NCBI RefSeq assembly: GCF_013337285.1 | Contig: NZ_SUPW01000002.1 | Location: forward strand, 372,001-436,000 | DNA length: 64,000 nt | From: Agrobacterium tumefaciens | Lineage (GTDB): Bacteria > Pseudomonadota > Alphaproteobacteria > Rhizobiales > Rhizobiaceae | Reading direction: 5' to 3' | In this document: positions 19,980 to 30,932 of the stretch, piece by piece | How positions within the stretch are numbered: the first letter of the stretch is position 1 | Layout: each line of letters opens with the position of its first letter | Notes under the pieces: model-generated | Database searches by the model: none | The model's input: only the letters and a program-made list of their open reading frames with translations | What the model was told of the DNA's origin: nothing | Made by a program: the position numbers and the translations under genes

Positions 19980-20588
19980 TTATTCCTCGGAAGCTTCTTC
20001 GGTCGTCTCTTCTGCAACGCCTGCAGCCGGAGCAATGATCGTTGCGATCGTGAAGTCACGGTCGGCGATGACAGGCGTGATGTTCTTCGGCAGCTTCACA
20101 TTCGAAATGTGGACGTTGTCGCCGATCTTCAGACCGGAGAGATCAACGGTGATGAATTCCGGAATGTCGTTGGCCGGGCAGTGGAATTCCACCGTGTGGC
20201 GAACGATGTTCAGAACGCCGCCGATCTTGATGTCCGACTTTTCTTCGTTTTCGAAGTGAACCGGAACTTCAACGTTGACGAGCGTGTTGCCCGAAACGCG
20301 CAGGAAGTCGACGTGCATGGTGAAGTCGCGGACCGGATCAAGCTGGTAGTCCTTCGGGAGAACCTTGATCTTCTTGCCGTCGACGTCGATCGTCCCAACC
20401 GTCGTCATGAAACCGCCAGCGTGGATACGCTTGGTGACTTCATTGGTCGAGAGTGCGATAGAAATGGGGGCCTGCTTGTCACCATAGATGACAGCGGGAA
20501 TCAAACCGTTGCGGCGAAGTTCACGAGAGGACCCCTTACCAACTCGTTCGCGCGCCTCGGCCTTGAGCTCATACGATTCTTTGCTCAT
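19980..20588 (-). CDS. rplY: 50S ribosomal protein L25, CTC long form
   Basis: This 202-residue protein binds 5S rRNA. The N-terminal half (about 1-95) is the L25 domain, starting [22 protein letters not shown]. The C-terminal half is the TL5/CTC beta-domain with [15 protein letters not shown], followed by an Ala/Glu-rich tail. The length fits the CTC form, twice that of E. coli L25. AAAGGA precedes the ATG. Terminator downstream. Such genes are often near pth, which lies 3.5 kb away here. Confidence 0.95.
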   Translation of the reverse strand: MSKESYELKAEARERVGKGSSRELRRNGLIPAVIYGDKQAPISIALSTNEVTKRIHAGGFMTTVGTIDVDGKKIKVLPKDYQLDPVRDFTMHVDFLRVSGNTLVNVEVPVHFENEEKSDIKIGGVLNIVRHTVEFHCPANDIPEFITVDLSGLKIGDNVHISNVKLPKNITPVIADRDFTIATIIAPAAGVAEETTEEASEE

Positions 20589-20770
20589 GGCAATTCCTTT
20601 CGAGGTTATATGGAGAGTTCATGCCCGCAGGCGCTGAACTGGAGAGGCTTAAAAGCCATCCCGCCCGCGTTGCCTCCAAGGGTGTCTACACGGGTGCGGG
20701 CGCTATAATACAAAAGGACCATAAAGACAAGAGCGGCCCGTTTTTCACGAGGGCGTAGTCCTGATTTTAT

Positions 20771-20802
20771 TAGTTGCAACTAATTCACTCGTTTGTTGCA
20801 AC
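20771..20802. promoter_or_regulatory. Twin GTTGCAAC palindromes before the MHYT-GGDEF-EAL gene
   Basis: GTTGCAAC occurs at 20773-20780, within the longer palindrome TTAGTTGCAACTAA, and again at 20795-20802. The centres are 22 bases apart, about two helical turns. They lie about 85-110 bases before the ATG of the downstream gene and about 200 bases from the divergent rplY. The arrangement looks like a dimer-of-dimers operator for an unknown regulator. Confidence 0.5.
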
Positions 20803-20884
20803 TTTTAATATATGCTTATCCATGCATATAAACCCGCTGAAAACCTGGCAAATGATAAAGCTGCACAAAATTCCAATAGTGTAG

Positions 20885-22975
20885 ATGATAATGCTGACAG
20901 TTCTCCAGTGCCTCGCCATCGATCATGACTTCCGATATACCATTGCAGCGGTCTTCGTCTGCATGCTGGGAAGCTTCGTTACGATACGTCTTTTTTCGAG
21001 GGCGCGCCTGGCGACCGGGCTGCAGAAGGTCAATTGGCTGTTTCTGGCGGGTGTGAATGGTGGTGCTGCGATATGGACCACCCATTTCGTGGCGATGCTG
21101 GGTTATTCCGCGGCGGGCGAGGTGGGTTACGATCCCTATCTGACCGGACTGTCGCTTCTTGTGGCCATTGTCACGACAACTGCCGGCTTTGGCATTTCCG
21201 CCTATGCCGGACGCAGCGCGCTGGTGGAAGCGGGTGGCATGATCCTCGGTCTTGGTATCGCGGCGATGCATTATACCGGCATGGCCGCTTATAATGTGCA
21301 GGGCGTGATTTTCTGGAACCAGGCTTATGTCATCGCCTCGCTGGTGCTGGGCGCGGTGCTGGGCGCGATTGCGGTCAACCGAGTGGCGCGGCCCCTCAAC
21401 CGCTTTTGCCAATATAGTGCGGTAACGTTTCTGATCCTGGCCATCGCCTCGATGCATTATACCGGCATGGCCTCGATGTCCTTCGCGTTTGATCCTCGCG
21501 TCGTCATTCCGGAGAATCTGCTGCCGCCGGCCATTATGGGCGGAGGTGCCATCGCGGTCACGCTTCTGCTGCTGGCGCTCGGACTTTCCACCTATGTCAT
21601 CGATGCCCAGTCCACTCAGCAGGCGGTTGCCCGCTATCGCCATCTTTCGCTGCACGATCCGCTGACGGGCATTCCCAACCGCGCGGCTTTCATCGAACAT
21701 CTCAACCGTCGCACGCGTCATATTTCCCTGGGCGCGCATACCGCACTTCTGTCCATCGATCTCGACCGCTTCAAGGAAATCAACGACGTGCACGGTCACG
21801 CGGCGGGGGACGCGGTGCTGCGCGCCATTGCCGACCGGGCGAGTTCCGTGCTGAAGGCCGGGGAGTTTCTGGCCCGCATGGGTGGCGATGAATTCGTGGC
21901 GATGACCCATTCCTATTATACCCGTGGCGACGGCGCGGAATTCGCCCAGCGACTGATCGAACAGATCAGCAAGCCGGTCGAGTGGAACGGGCAGACATTT
22001 TCCGTGGGCGCAAGTGTGGGCATATCGGTCCGCAACAGCGGCGCCATTGATGCCGACACGCTGATGGCGCAGGCCGATGTCGCCATGTATCGGGCAAAAG
22101 GCGGCAGTTCGGATACGATCTGCTTCTATGACAAATCCATGGACGAGGCTGCCCGCGAGCGCAACGCGCTTGCCATCGCCATGCGCAGTGGTCTCGCCAA
22201 CAAGGAATTCGAGCTTTATTACCAGCAGCAGAACGATACCAAAAGCGGCAGCATTGTCGGTTTCGAGGCGCTTTTGCGCTGGAAACATCCCGAACGGGGC
22301 ATGGTTTCTCCCGCTGAGTTCATTCCGATTGCCGAACAGACCGGCTTCATCGTTGAACTCGGCGAATGGGTTCTTCGCGAAGCCTGCGCGCAGGCCGCGC
22401 TGTGGAAGAAGTCGCTTTCCATCGCCGTGAATGTTGCGCCGCAGCAGCTCGCGGATAATGATTTCCCCGAAAAGGTGGAGAAGATCATTCTGGAGACGGG
22501 ACTTGCGCCGGAACGGCTCGAGCTGGAAATCACCGAAGGCAGCATCATTGCTGACCATCGCCACGCGCTCATCACGATCCGCAAACTCAAGGCGCTCGGC
22601 GTAAAGATTGCCATGGACGATTACGGCACGGGCTATTCCTCGCTGTCGACGCTGCAGAGTTTCCCTTTCGACAAGATCAAGATCGACCGCGCCTTCATTG
22701 ATGGCCTGTCGACCAATGTGCAGTCGGAGGCGATCGTTCGCTCGACCCTCATTCTGGCGCACAGCCTCAACATCCCGGTGCTGGCGGAAGGGGTGGAGAC
22801 CAAGGCCCATATCGAATTCCTGCGCCGCGAAGGCTGCCTGCAGGTGCAGGGCTTCTTTTTCGGCAAGCCCGGTCCGCTGAACTCCATCGCCAATCTTGTC
22901 GATGATACGTTCCTATCAGTTGAGGAAGAAACCGACGCGACCGACGGCCGGCGTTACTTCAAGGCGGTTCGTTAG
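20885..22975 (+). CDS. MHYT-GGDEF-EAL integral membrane c-di-GMP protein
   Basis: This 696-residue protein begins with a seven-helix MHYT sensor (about residues 8-235), with two MHYTGM repeats and a related TTHFVAML. MHYT domains are proposed to bind copper and sense oxygen, CO or NO. Then come GGDEF (RMGGDEFVAM) and EAL (GFEALLRWKHP, with VNVAPQQ, EITEGS, DDYGTGYSS, KIDRAF), both with intact core residues. The inhibitory RxxD site before GGDEF is not present. The start is ATG 20885 or ATG 20891; no strong ribosome site decides it. It stands alone with a hairpin downstream. Confidence 0.92.
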   Translation: MIMLTVLQCLAIDHDFRYTIAAVFVCMLGSFVTIRLFSRARLATGLQKVNWLFLAGVNGGAAIWTTHFVAMLGYSAAGEVGYDPYLTGLSLLVAIVTTTAGFGISAYAGRSALVEAGGMILGLGIAAMHYTGMAAYNVQGVIFWNQAYVIASLVLGAVLGAIAVNRVARPLNRFCQYSAVTFLILAIASMHYTGMASMSFAFDPRVVIPENLLPPAIMGGGAIAVTLLLLALGLSTYVIDAQSTQQAVARYRHLSLHDPLTGIPNRAAFIEHLNRRTRHISLGAHTALLSIDLDRFKEINDVHGHAAGDAVLRAIADRASSVLKAGEFLARMGGDEFVAMTHSYYTRGDGAEFAQRLIEQISKPVEWNGQTFSVGASVGISVRNSGAIDADTLMAQADVAMYRAKGGSSDTICFYDKSMDEAARERNALAIAMRSGLANKEFELYYQQQNDTKSGSIVGFEALLRWKHPERGMVSPAEFIPIAEQTGFIVELGEWVLREACAQAALWKKSLSIAVNVAPQQLADNDFPEKVEKIILETGLAPERLELEITEGSIIADHRHALITIRKLKALGVKIAMDDYGTGYSSLSTLQSFPFDKIKIDRAFIDGLSTNVQSEAIVRSTLILAHSLNIPVLAEGVETKAHIEFLRREGCLQVQGFFFGKPGPLNSIANLVDDTFLSVEEETDATDGRRYFKAVR

Positions 22976-23005
22976 GCCGGCCGCAGCCCGCGGTTGCGGC
23001 CGGCC
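22975..23005 (+). terminator. Strong hairpin after the MHYT gene
   Basis: GGCCGGCCGCA (22975-22985) pairs with TGCGGCCGGCC (22995-23005). No T-run follows directly, so it may be a stabilising hairpin or a weak terminator. Confidence 0.5.
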
Positions 23006-23081
23006 ATACCGGTCGCAAAGTTTTTAGTTGAAACATGAACGCTTCCAGCGCACCATTGCCGAAAAGCTTTGGGAGGAGCGT

Positions 23082-24041
23082 ATGCCGACAGACATCGCCC
23101 ATGCGGACCGCGTCTATGAAACCGCGGGCCACCGTTCCGCAGCCGCAAGTTCTCCGATTGTCGCTTCATGGCGTCGTTGCATGGTCAAGCACCGACTTGC
23201 GCCGGAGGAAAACCGTAAACCGATCTTCCTGAGCGATGTCGAGTTTCGCCGTGCCCGCGAAAGTGCTGCGGGCCTGATCGCCGAAAGCACTGATGAACTC
23301 GACCGCATCTTTCACAGTGTCGGCAAATCCGGCTGCTGCCTGCTTTTGACCGATGCGCAGGGTGTTGCGCTGGAACGGCGCGGTGCTGCCGCCGACGACC
23401 GGGAATTCCGTGCCCTCGGTCTCTGGTCCGGTGCGGTCTGGAGTGAGGCGAGCGTCGGTACCAACGGCATTGGCACGGCACTTGTTGATGAGCGCTCGGT
23501 GGTGGTCTATCGCGACCAGCATTTCTTCACCTCGAACACCGAACTCTGCTGCACCACGGCGCCCATCCGCGATCACACTGGCCGGGTGACGGGGGCGCTC
23601 GATATTTCCACCTGCCGCGACGACATCAACGAGATGACCTTCTCCTTCGTCACCCAGGCGGTAAGGGATGCGGCGCAGCGCATCGAGGGCAATCTTTTCC
23701 GCCGGGCCTTTCCCGGAGCACGCATCGTCGTTGTGCCGAGCGGTTTCGGCGCGGCGCTTTCGCTGCTGGCGGTGGATCAGGACGATCTCGTTCTCGGCGC
23801 GACGCGTGCCGCACGTCTGGCGCTGAAGCTCGACGACCATGCCATCGCGCAGGGTCTGCCCGCTGCGGATATTCTGCAGGAAGAACGTCACGACGGCGGT
23901 TCCGACCTTGCGGAAGCGGAGCGCTCGGCCCTGCGCCGGGTTCTGTCGCGCACCAATGGCAATGTCACGCAGGCTGCATCCCTGCTCGGCATCAGCCGCG
24001 CCACGCTGCATCGCAAGATGAAGAAGCTTGCCGTGCATTGA
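23082..24041 (+). CDS. GAF/Fis-type transcriptional regulator, AcoR-like without AAA+ domain
   Basis: This 319-residue regulator has an N-terminal GAF-like sensor (SEASVGTNGIGTALVDER and SNTELCCTTAPIRDHTGRVTGALDIS) and a C-terminal Fis helix-turn-helix (GNVTQAASLLGISRATLHRKMKKL). The ATPase domain of AcoR/NtrC activators is missing, so it cannot drive sigma-54 in the usual way. I place the start at ATG 23082 after GGGAGGAG; the ATG at 23028 has no site. It lies 153 bases before an aldehyde dehydrogenase gene and probably controls it. Confidence 0.85.
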   Translation: MPTDIAHADRVYETAGHRSAAASSPIVASWRRCMVKHRLAPEENRKPIFLSDVEFRRARESAAGLIAESTDELDRIFHSVGKSGCCLLLTDAQGVALERRGAAADDREFRALGLWSGAVWSEASVGTNGIGTALVDERSVVVYRDQHFFTSNTELCCTTAPIRDHTGRVTGALDISTCRDDINEMTFSFVTQAVRDAAQRIEGNLFRRAFPGARIVVVPSGFGAALSLLAVDQDDLVLGATRAARLALKLDDHAIAQGLPAADILQEERHDGGSDLAEAERSALRRVLSRTNGNVTQAASLLGISRATLHRKMKKLAVH

Positions 24042-24058
24042 GGCTGTTTAAGCCTTCC

Positions 24059-24099
24059 CGCAGCGCGTCTGTCGCAGATGTGAGACAATGTGCGCTGCG
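24059..24099. promoter_or_regulatory. Nested palindrome between regulator and aldehyde dehydrogenase genes
   Basis: CGCAGCGC (24059-24066) is the inverse of GCGCTGCG (24092-24099), and between them lies TGTC-N10-GACA (24070-24087). It lies 18 bases after the regulator stop and about 95 bases before the dehydrogenase ATG. It could be the operator of the Fis-type regulator or an RNA hairpin. Confidence 0.4.
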
Positions 24100-24194
24100 G
24101 AACTGCGCCGCCCCTCTACCGGCCCGCACCATCCAGGCCCACCTTCCTCTCATGCGATCCGTCGCGGATCGTTTTCATCAGGGAGGATGAAATC

Positions 24195-25712
<1,518 letters not shown>

Positions 25713-25764
25713 GTTCCTCCCCGGAAGCCGGCGGTGGTTCTTCATGATCTCAAGCCGCCGGCGC

Positions 25765-25792
25765 GTTCCCAGGGGCTTCGGCCCCTGGGAAC
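25765..25792. repeat. Perfect 12-bp hairpin with TTCG loop
   Basis: GTTCCCAGGGGC pairs perfectly with GCCCCTGGGAAC around a TTCG tetraloop, a very stable RNA fold. No T-run follows on the + strand. It lies between convergent genes and may block 3' decay of the dehydrogenase mRNA or be a copy of a short repeat. Confidence 0.7.
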
Positions 25793-25805
25793 CCGGTACA
25801 AACAA

Positions 25806-25834
25806 AAAGGCCGGAGGTTTTGCCTCCGGCCTTT
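25806..25834. terminator. Bidirectional terminator between convergent genes
   Basis: AAAGGCCGGAGG (25806-25817) pairs with CCTCCGGCCTTT (25823-25834). T-runs follow on both strands, so it can end the dehydrogenase mRNA and the minus-strand chemoreceptor mRNA. Confidence 0.85.
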
Positions 25835-25846
25835 CGTCGTTACGGC

Positions 25847-28111
25847 TTATGCCGCGTAACGCTGATCCCGCTGCTGGGTATGGCCGACGGAGAATTGCCC
25901 TACCTGTTCGGTCAGGCCATCCGCCTCGTTTGCCAGCGAGAAGGCCGCTGCCGTGGTTTCCTCCACCATGGCCGCATTCTGCTGCGTCACATGATCGAGT
26001 TCGTTGACCGAGGCATTGATCTCGCCAAGGCGGCCTGACTGTTCGCGCGATGCCGTGGCAATCGCGCCGATCTGGTCGCTGACCGACTGGACGCGTTTCT
26101 GGATTTGCTCCAGGCTTTCGCCGGTCTTCAGCACCAGAGCCACGCCGCTTTCCACATCGCCCGCCGAGGTGGCGATCAGCGTGGTGATGTCGCGCGCGGC
26201 GGCGGCCGATTTCTGGGCGAGTTCGCGAACCTCCTGCGCCACGACCGCAAAGCCCTTTCCGGCTTCACCGGCGCGCGCCGCTTCCACACCGGCATTCAGT
26301 GCCAGAAGGTTGGTCTGGAAGGCGATCTGGTCGATGACGTCGATGATCTGGCGGATCTTCGACGACGAGGTTTCGATCCGCTCCATGGCGACGATCGCTT
26401 CTTTCACGACAGCCGTGGATTTATGGGCGTCCTGCATGGTTTCCGCCGTCGTGCCGACTGCGACATCGCAGCGTGACAGCGAAACATTGACGGCCTGCGT
26501 CATGTCGCCCAGTGCCGCTGCGGCTTCTTCAAGGGCGGCGGCCTGACGTTCCGTGCGCCGCGACAGATCTTCCGATGCGCTTTTCAGCTCGCCGGAACCG
26601 GAGCGGATGGCATTGGCGCTTTCGCCGATATTGGAGATTGTCGCTTCCAGCCCTGCCATGGAGTTGTTGAAGTCGATGCGCAGATGATCGAGCGACGGCA
26701 CGAAGGATTTTTCAATACGAAGATCGAGCCTGCCGGCTGCAAGATGAGCAAGGCCCGAGGCAAGCGCATCGACGGCCTCTTCCAGTTCCTTGGCGCTTCT
26801 TGCCTTTTCCATTTCGCGCTGGGCGCGTTCCTCGTCCAGCTCCTCGCCCTTACGATGCGACTCGGCTTCCATGTTCTGCTTGTCGAGAATGCCCTGCCTG
26901 AAGGATTCCAGCGCGCGCGCCATGGTGCCGATCTCGTCGCCACGGGAAACCGCCTTGATCTCGATGTTGTTTTCACCACCGTTCAGGCGCTCCATCAGCC
27001 CGGCAAGGCCGGTCAGCGGCTTGGTGAGGCTGGCGGAAACGAAGATGCCGATAAGCGTCATGACGGCGAGCACCGCCAGTGTCGCCAGCGTAGCCCAGAA
27101 GGCCAGATCGTTGGCGGCGGCGAGAACCTTGCTTTCCTGCTGACCGATGGCCAGAAGATGCTTCTGTCCGAAGACGGAGACCGGGCGATAGGCATAGAAG
27201 ATGTTGCCCGCAGACGTATGCGCCATCACCGTTCCGGCTTCGCTGCTGCCGGAGAGGGCCGCGAGGCTTTCGGAAATGGCGGCATCTGCGCCGCCCGAAA
27301 GCACGCCTGCCCGGCGTTTGCCATCCGCCGTCAGAAGAACGGCGTCGTCGATGGTCTTGCCGGTTTCCTCAGGGGTGACCACCGCACCGATGCGGTCGGC
27401 TGAAATGCGCATGATGACGGCGCCCTTGCGCTGCAGTTGCCCCCAGTTGGAGACCGCGAGCGGCATGCCGACCATGGCCGCATCATTTGCTCCGCCGGTA
27501 AATCCGGTCGTGCTGACGACACCGTCCTTGCCGGCTTCCACGCGGTCGAACAATTCCTTGATCGCGCTGTTCTCCGGGTCCTTCACATCGGTCAGGAAGT
27601 TCTTGCCCTTGGTGACGGAGTAGATAATCAGCCCGGTCTTGTCGATCACATAGATATCGCTGACCCGGGTGTTGCGCCAGACGCTGGCGATGGTCGCGTT
27701 GATCGTTGCGTGGCGGATGGCGTAGAGCAGCCGCAATCCTTCGCCATTGAAGGAGGCGCGCTCTTCCTCGGAGACACCTTCGCGGCGGAAAGCCTGGATG
27801 ATCGCATCCTTTTCCGTCGGCACGACATTGGTCATGGTTTCCAGCGCCTGGGCGATCGCGGCATTTTGCGACAGTTCGGAAATGCTCTGTTCAACCCGCA
27901 GCGTATAGGCGTCCAGCTGCTTGGACTGGTTTCCTGCAACCGTCTCCAGCCTGATTTTACTGGCGTCGATCAGGCCCGACTTGCCCATCTCATAGGACAG
28001 CAGCCCCACGGACAGGCAGGAAACCAGCGTTGCGCCCGTAACGAGCGCCGCAAATTTAGCCTTGATTGACAATGATTTAGCTCTGACAGCAGTCGGATTT
28101 GCACCCGGCAT
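25847..28111 (-). CDS. Methyl-accepting chemotaxis protein with large periplasmic domain
   Basis: This 754-residue chemoreceptor has TM1 at about residues 18-40, a periplasmic domain of about 260 residues that looks like a double Cache sensor (GKNFLTDVKDPENSAIKELF, VSNWGQLQRKGAVIMRISAD), TM2 near 305-328, HAMP, a helical linker and an MA domain with the tip [23 protein letters not shown]. It ends in QQRDQRYAA, without the xWxxF pentapeptide, unlike the receptor at 4901. The start at 28111 follows GGGGGAGGA; the longer frame to 28168 has no site. Cache ligands are often amino or organic acids. Confidence 0.92.
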   Translation of the reverse strand: MPGANPTAVRAKSLSIKAKFAALVTGATLVSCLSVGLLSYEMGKSGLIDASKIRLETVAGNQSKQLDAYTLRVEQSISELSQNAAIAQALETMTNVVPTEKDAIIQAFRREGVSEEERASFNGEGLRLLYAIRHATINATIASVWRNTRVSDIYVIDKTGLIIYSVTKGKNFLTDVKDPENSAIKELFDRVEAGKDGVVSTTGFTGGANDAAMVGMPLAVSNWGQLQRKGAVIMRISADRIGAVVTPEETGKTIDDAVLLTADGKRRAGVLSGGADAAISESLAALSGSSEAGTVMAHTSAGNIFYAYRPVSVFGQKHLLAIGQQESKVLAAANDLAFWATLATLAVLAVMTLIGIFVSASLTKPLTGLAGLMERLNGGENNIEIKAVSRGDEIGTMARALESFRQGILDKQNMEAESHRKGEELDEERAQREMEKARSAKELEEAVDALASGLAHLAAGRLDLRIEKSFVPSLDHLRIDFNNSMAGLEATISNIGESANAIRSGSGELKSASEDLSRRTERQAAALEEAAAALGDMTQAVNVSLSRCDVAVGTTAETMQDAHKSTAVVKEAIVAMERIETSSSKIRQIIDVIDQIAFQTNLLALNAGVEAARAGEAGKGFAVVAQEVRELAQKSAAAARDITTLIATSAGDVESGVALVLKTGESLEQIQKRVQSVSDQIGAIATASREQSGRLGEINASVNELDHVTQQNAAMVEETTAAAFSLANEADGLTEQVGQFSVGHTQQRDQRYAA

Positions 28112-28298
28112 CTGTTTCCTCCCCCAAAAAAACGTTGCCGCAGCGTCGCAACAATTGTTTACGGCCACGTTAAAGGGCTGAAATTTGTATGATTATTTCC
28201 CGCATACCGCGAAAAAATCGTCGACCTGCTCAGGCGTCGTACCCGTAATAAAACTGCAACAGAACGGGCGCATACCGTGCAAAGTTCAACGGTCGTTC

Positions 28299-29138
28299 AT
28301 GTTCATGCAAGCTTTTCGCGCTCCATCTCCTGCCACAATCGATGATGTTTGCGGAACCCGCGCAGACGGATATGACGGAGCCACTTTGCGATCGACGCCT
28401 GATTTCGCCGTTATCGTGCCCATGCACAATGAGGAAGCGAGTGTTGAGACGCTCGTGGCAGAGATCGTGGCTGCGTGTCAGCCGGTCGGCCAGTTCGAGA
28501 TCGTCGTGGTAGACGACGCCTCCTCGGACCGCACGGCGGACGCCGTTCTTGCGCTTGGCGATCGTTATCCCATGTTGCGGCTGGTGCGGCACGACCGCCA
28601 GGGCGGGCAGTCGGCGGCGATCCATAGTGGTGTGCAGGCGGCGCGCGCGCCAGTTATCTGCATGCTTGACGGCGACGGCCAGAACCCGCCGGACAATCTG
28701 CCGGCGCTGCTTGCACCGCTTCTTACCGCCAATGGCACCGGCCGCCTTGGGCTCGTTGCCGGCCAGCGCGTCGGCCGGCGCGATACGCTTGGAAAACGTC
28801 TTTCCTCCCGCTTCGCCAATGGGCTGAGGGCGCGGATATTGAAGGACGGCACGCGCGATACCGGCTGCGGCCTCAAGGCCTTCCGCCGTGACGCCTATCT
28901 CGCCTTGCCCTATTTCGATCATCACCACCGCTATTTCCCGGCGCTGTTTAATCGCGACGGCTGGCAGGTCGCCCATGTCGACGTGACGCATCGGGCGCGG
29001 CAGCATGGCAATTCCCATTACACCAATATCGGCCGCGCGCTTGTCGGCATCCACGATCTGATCGGCGTCGCCTGGCTGTTGCGCCGGCGCAAGCGGGCAA
29101 GCTGGGCTGAAACTTTCAAAACGGAGACATCGCCGTGA
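28299..29138 (+). CDS. Polyprenyl-phosphate glycosyltransferase, GT2 (DPM-like)
   Basis: This GT2 enzyme of about 279 residues has the donor and metal region VIVPMHNEEASV, the strand EIVVVDDASSD and CMLDGDGQNPP (DxD-type), with GLVAGQRVGRRDTLGKRLSSR further on. The family transfers a sugar from a nucleotide donor to undecaprenyl- or dodecaprenyl-phosphate. It resembles ArnC and RgtE, which make lipid-linked aminoarabinose and galacturonate donors for LPS. No clear ribosome site supports ATG 28299 or 28305. Its stop overlaps the next gene's start (GTGA), beginning a four-gene operon. Confidence 0.85.
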   Translation: MFMQAFRAPSPATIDDVCGTRADGYDGATLRSTPDFAVIVPMHNEEASVETLVAEIVAACQPVGQFEIVVVDDASSDRTADAVLALGDRYPMLRLVRHDRQGGQSAAIHSGVQAARAPVICMLDGDGQNPPDNLPALLAPLLTANGTGRLGLVAGQRVGRRDTLGKRLSSRFANGLRARILKDGTRDTGCGLKAFRRDAYLALPYFDHHHRYFPALFNRDGWQVAHVDVTHRARQHGNSHYTNIGRALVGIHDLIGVAWLLRRRKRASWAETFKTETSP

Positions 29139-29446
29139 ATACACCGGCTCTATGGTCCATGCTGCATGTTAACAGCTGGAAGGAATTTCTCTGGGTCATG
29201 ACCGGCTTCATGGGCCAGATGCTGTTCACCATGCGTTTTCTGGTTCAGTGGATTTCATCGGAACGGGCCAACCGTTCGGTCATTCCCGTGGCCTTCTGGT
29301 ATTTTTCCGTGCTCGGCGGGTTGGTGCTTTTGTCCTATGCGGTGTGGCGCCGCGACCCGGTCTTTATCATCGGACAGGCATCCGGGCTGTTCATCTATGC
29401 CCGAAATCTCTGGTTGATCCATGCAGAACGCCGCCAGCATGCATGA
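29135..29446 (+). CDS. Lipid A biosynthesis N-terminal-domain (LABN) small membrane protein
   Basis: This 103-residue protein has three to four membrane helices and the family block TMRFLVQWISSERANRSVIPVAFWYFS. LABN domains are also fused to LpxB in some species. As free proteins they sit beside GT2/GT39 lipid-glycosylation genes, where they may help flip or present the lipid-linked sugar. It starts with GTG 29135 after GGAG, overlapping the preceding stop by four bases, and its end overlaps the next gene by 26 bases. RgtF of Rhizobium is a possible counterpart (recalled, unverified). Confidence 0.8.
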   Translation: MNTPALWSMLHVNSWKEFLWVMTGFMGQMLFTMRFLVQWISSERANRSVIPVAFWYFSVLGGLVLLSYAVWRRDPVFIIGQASGLFIYARNLWLIHAERRQHA

Positions 29447-30932
29447 CGGGGCAGCAGCTCTTCCCTATGCGCAGGCGAGCGAACAGCGGCAATGGATGAC
29501 GCTGGCGCTTGCGGCCATCGTGCTGGTGACGGCGCTGCGCGTCCTCGGTCTTGCCTTCAATCGCACCGATCTCTTCGTCGATGAGGCGCAATATTGGCTA
29601 TGGGGCCGCGAGATGGCTCTCGGCGCTTATTCCAAGCCGCCGCTGATCGGCTGGCTCATTCGCGCGTTCAGCATTCTGGGTGGCGGCGAAGGCACTTTTC
29701 AGGTGCGGCTGGCCGCACCTGTGGTCCATGGCGTGGCGGCGGCGGCCATCCTTGTGCTTGGGCGGATGATCTATGAGGCCAGGCTCGCTTCGCTCGCCGC
29801 GGTCGTCTATCTGACATTGCCCGCTGTGACGCTCGGCAGCCTGCTGATCTCGACCGATACACCGATGATGCTGTTCATTGTGCTGTCGATGATCTGCGTG
29901 CGCAAGTTGGCGCAGGCCCGCAGTGAGGGCAGGGCGGCGGTGGGCTGGAGCCTCGCGCTCGGCCTCTGTTTCGGCCTCGGCCTGATGTCGAAATACGCGA
30001 TGATCTATTTTCTGCCCTGCTTCATCGCGGCTGGCTGGCTTTGCACGGGTTGGCGCATCCGGCTGCGGGATGCGGCGATCGCTGCTCTGGTTTGCGTCGC
30101 GGTCATCGCTCCCAATCTGTGGTGGAATGCGGCGCATGATTTCATGACCGCGCGCCATACGGCTGACAATGCCAACTGGCATGGCATTCAGCTGAAAATT
30201 GGCCCGGCGCTCGAGTTTTTCTTCTCGCAGGCGGGTGTTGTCGGGCCGTTCGTCTTCGTCGCCATGATCGTTGCGACATTGCGCGCCAAGAGTGCTGAAA
30301 CCCGGGCGCTGGTTGCTCTTTCGGTGCCGATTGTGCTGTTGATCACGGCACAGGGGTTGATGTCGCGGGCGCTCGCCAACTGGGCTGTCGGGGCCTATGC
30401 CGCGGGGGTGCTTCTGGCGGTGCCGGTGCTGGCATCCCGGCGCTGGCTGACGGTCTCCACCCTTGTGCTCGGTGGTGTCGTCGCCGTCGCGCTGCCCGTC
30501 ATGACAATTGCCGGGACGCAACTACGCCTGCCGAGCGGCGAACTGGCGATGAAGCGTTATCTCGGCCGGTCGGAATTGGTGTCTACTGGTTTTATTCGGG
30601 CGAAAGAAGCGGGGGCGGATGCCATCGTCGCGTCCGATCGCTCCATATTGGCCGAGCTTTTTTATCAGCTGCGGGACGAAAAACAGCTGCTGACACGCGC
30701 ATTGCCGGAAACGGGCGTGCCTTCCAGCCACTACGCGCTTCTTTACCCGCTGAAAGCCGGTGAAGCGAAAAACCCGCTGTTTCTGGCAAGCGCGGATGGC
30801 CTGCCTACCTGCCTTTCCGGCGAAGCGCCGGTTGCACGCTGGACTGCCGGGCCGGGTTTCCTCGAGGGCAGGGAAATCGGGCTCTGGCGCCTGCTGCCGC
30901 AATGCATTCCGGGAGGCGCTAATGGACAATGA
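29421..30932 (+). CDS. GT39/ArnT-like membrane glycosyltransferase
   Basis: This 503-residue protein has about ten to twelve membrane helices and the catalytic first-loop block RTDLFVDEAQYWLWGREM, in which the acidic pair (DEAQYW) is the hallmark of GT39/GT83 enzymes using polyprenyl-phosphate sugars. KPPLIGWLIRAFS follows, as in ArnT and RgtA-D. It would transfer the sugar made by the upstream GT2 onto LPS core or lipid A at the periplasmic face. Starts at ATG 29421 or 29439 are both possible. It overlaps both neighbours slightly, so the operon is tight. Confidence 0.88.
   Translation: MQNAASMHDGAAALPYAQASEQRQWMTLALAAIVLVTALRVLGLAFNRTDLFVDEAQYWLWGREMALGAYSKPPLIGWLIRAFSILGGGEGTFQVRLAAPVVHGVAAAAILVLGRMIYEARLASLAAVVYLTLPAVTLGSLLISTDTPMMLFIVLSMICVRKLAQARSEGRAAVGWSLALGLCFGLGLMSKYAMIYFLPCFIAAGWLCTGWRIRLRDAAIAALVCVAVIAPNLWWNAAHDFMTARHTADNANWHGIQLKIGPALEFFFSQAGVVGPFVFVAMIVATLRAKSAETRALVALSVPIVLLITAQGLMSRALANWAVGAYAAGVLLAVPVLASRRWLTVSTLVLGGVVAVALPVMTIAGTQLRLPSGELAMKRYLGRSELVSTGFIRAKEAGADAIVASDRSILAELFYQLRDEKQLLTRALPETGVPSSHYALLYPLKAGEAKNPLFLASADGLPTCLSGEAPVARWTAGPGFLEGREIGLWRLLPQCIPGGANGQ

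Noticed and set aside
20816-22810. 664-codon minus-strand open frame
   Set aside because: It is antisense to the MHYT-GGDEF-EAL gene and has shadow composition rich in Arg, His and Gln.
28284-28298. GTTC-N7-GTTC match directly before the GT2 gene ATG
   Set aside because: It fits the LexA-box pattern, but about two chance matches are expected in 64 kb and the operon has no DNA-repair link. I keep it only as a note.
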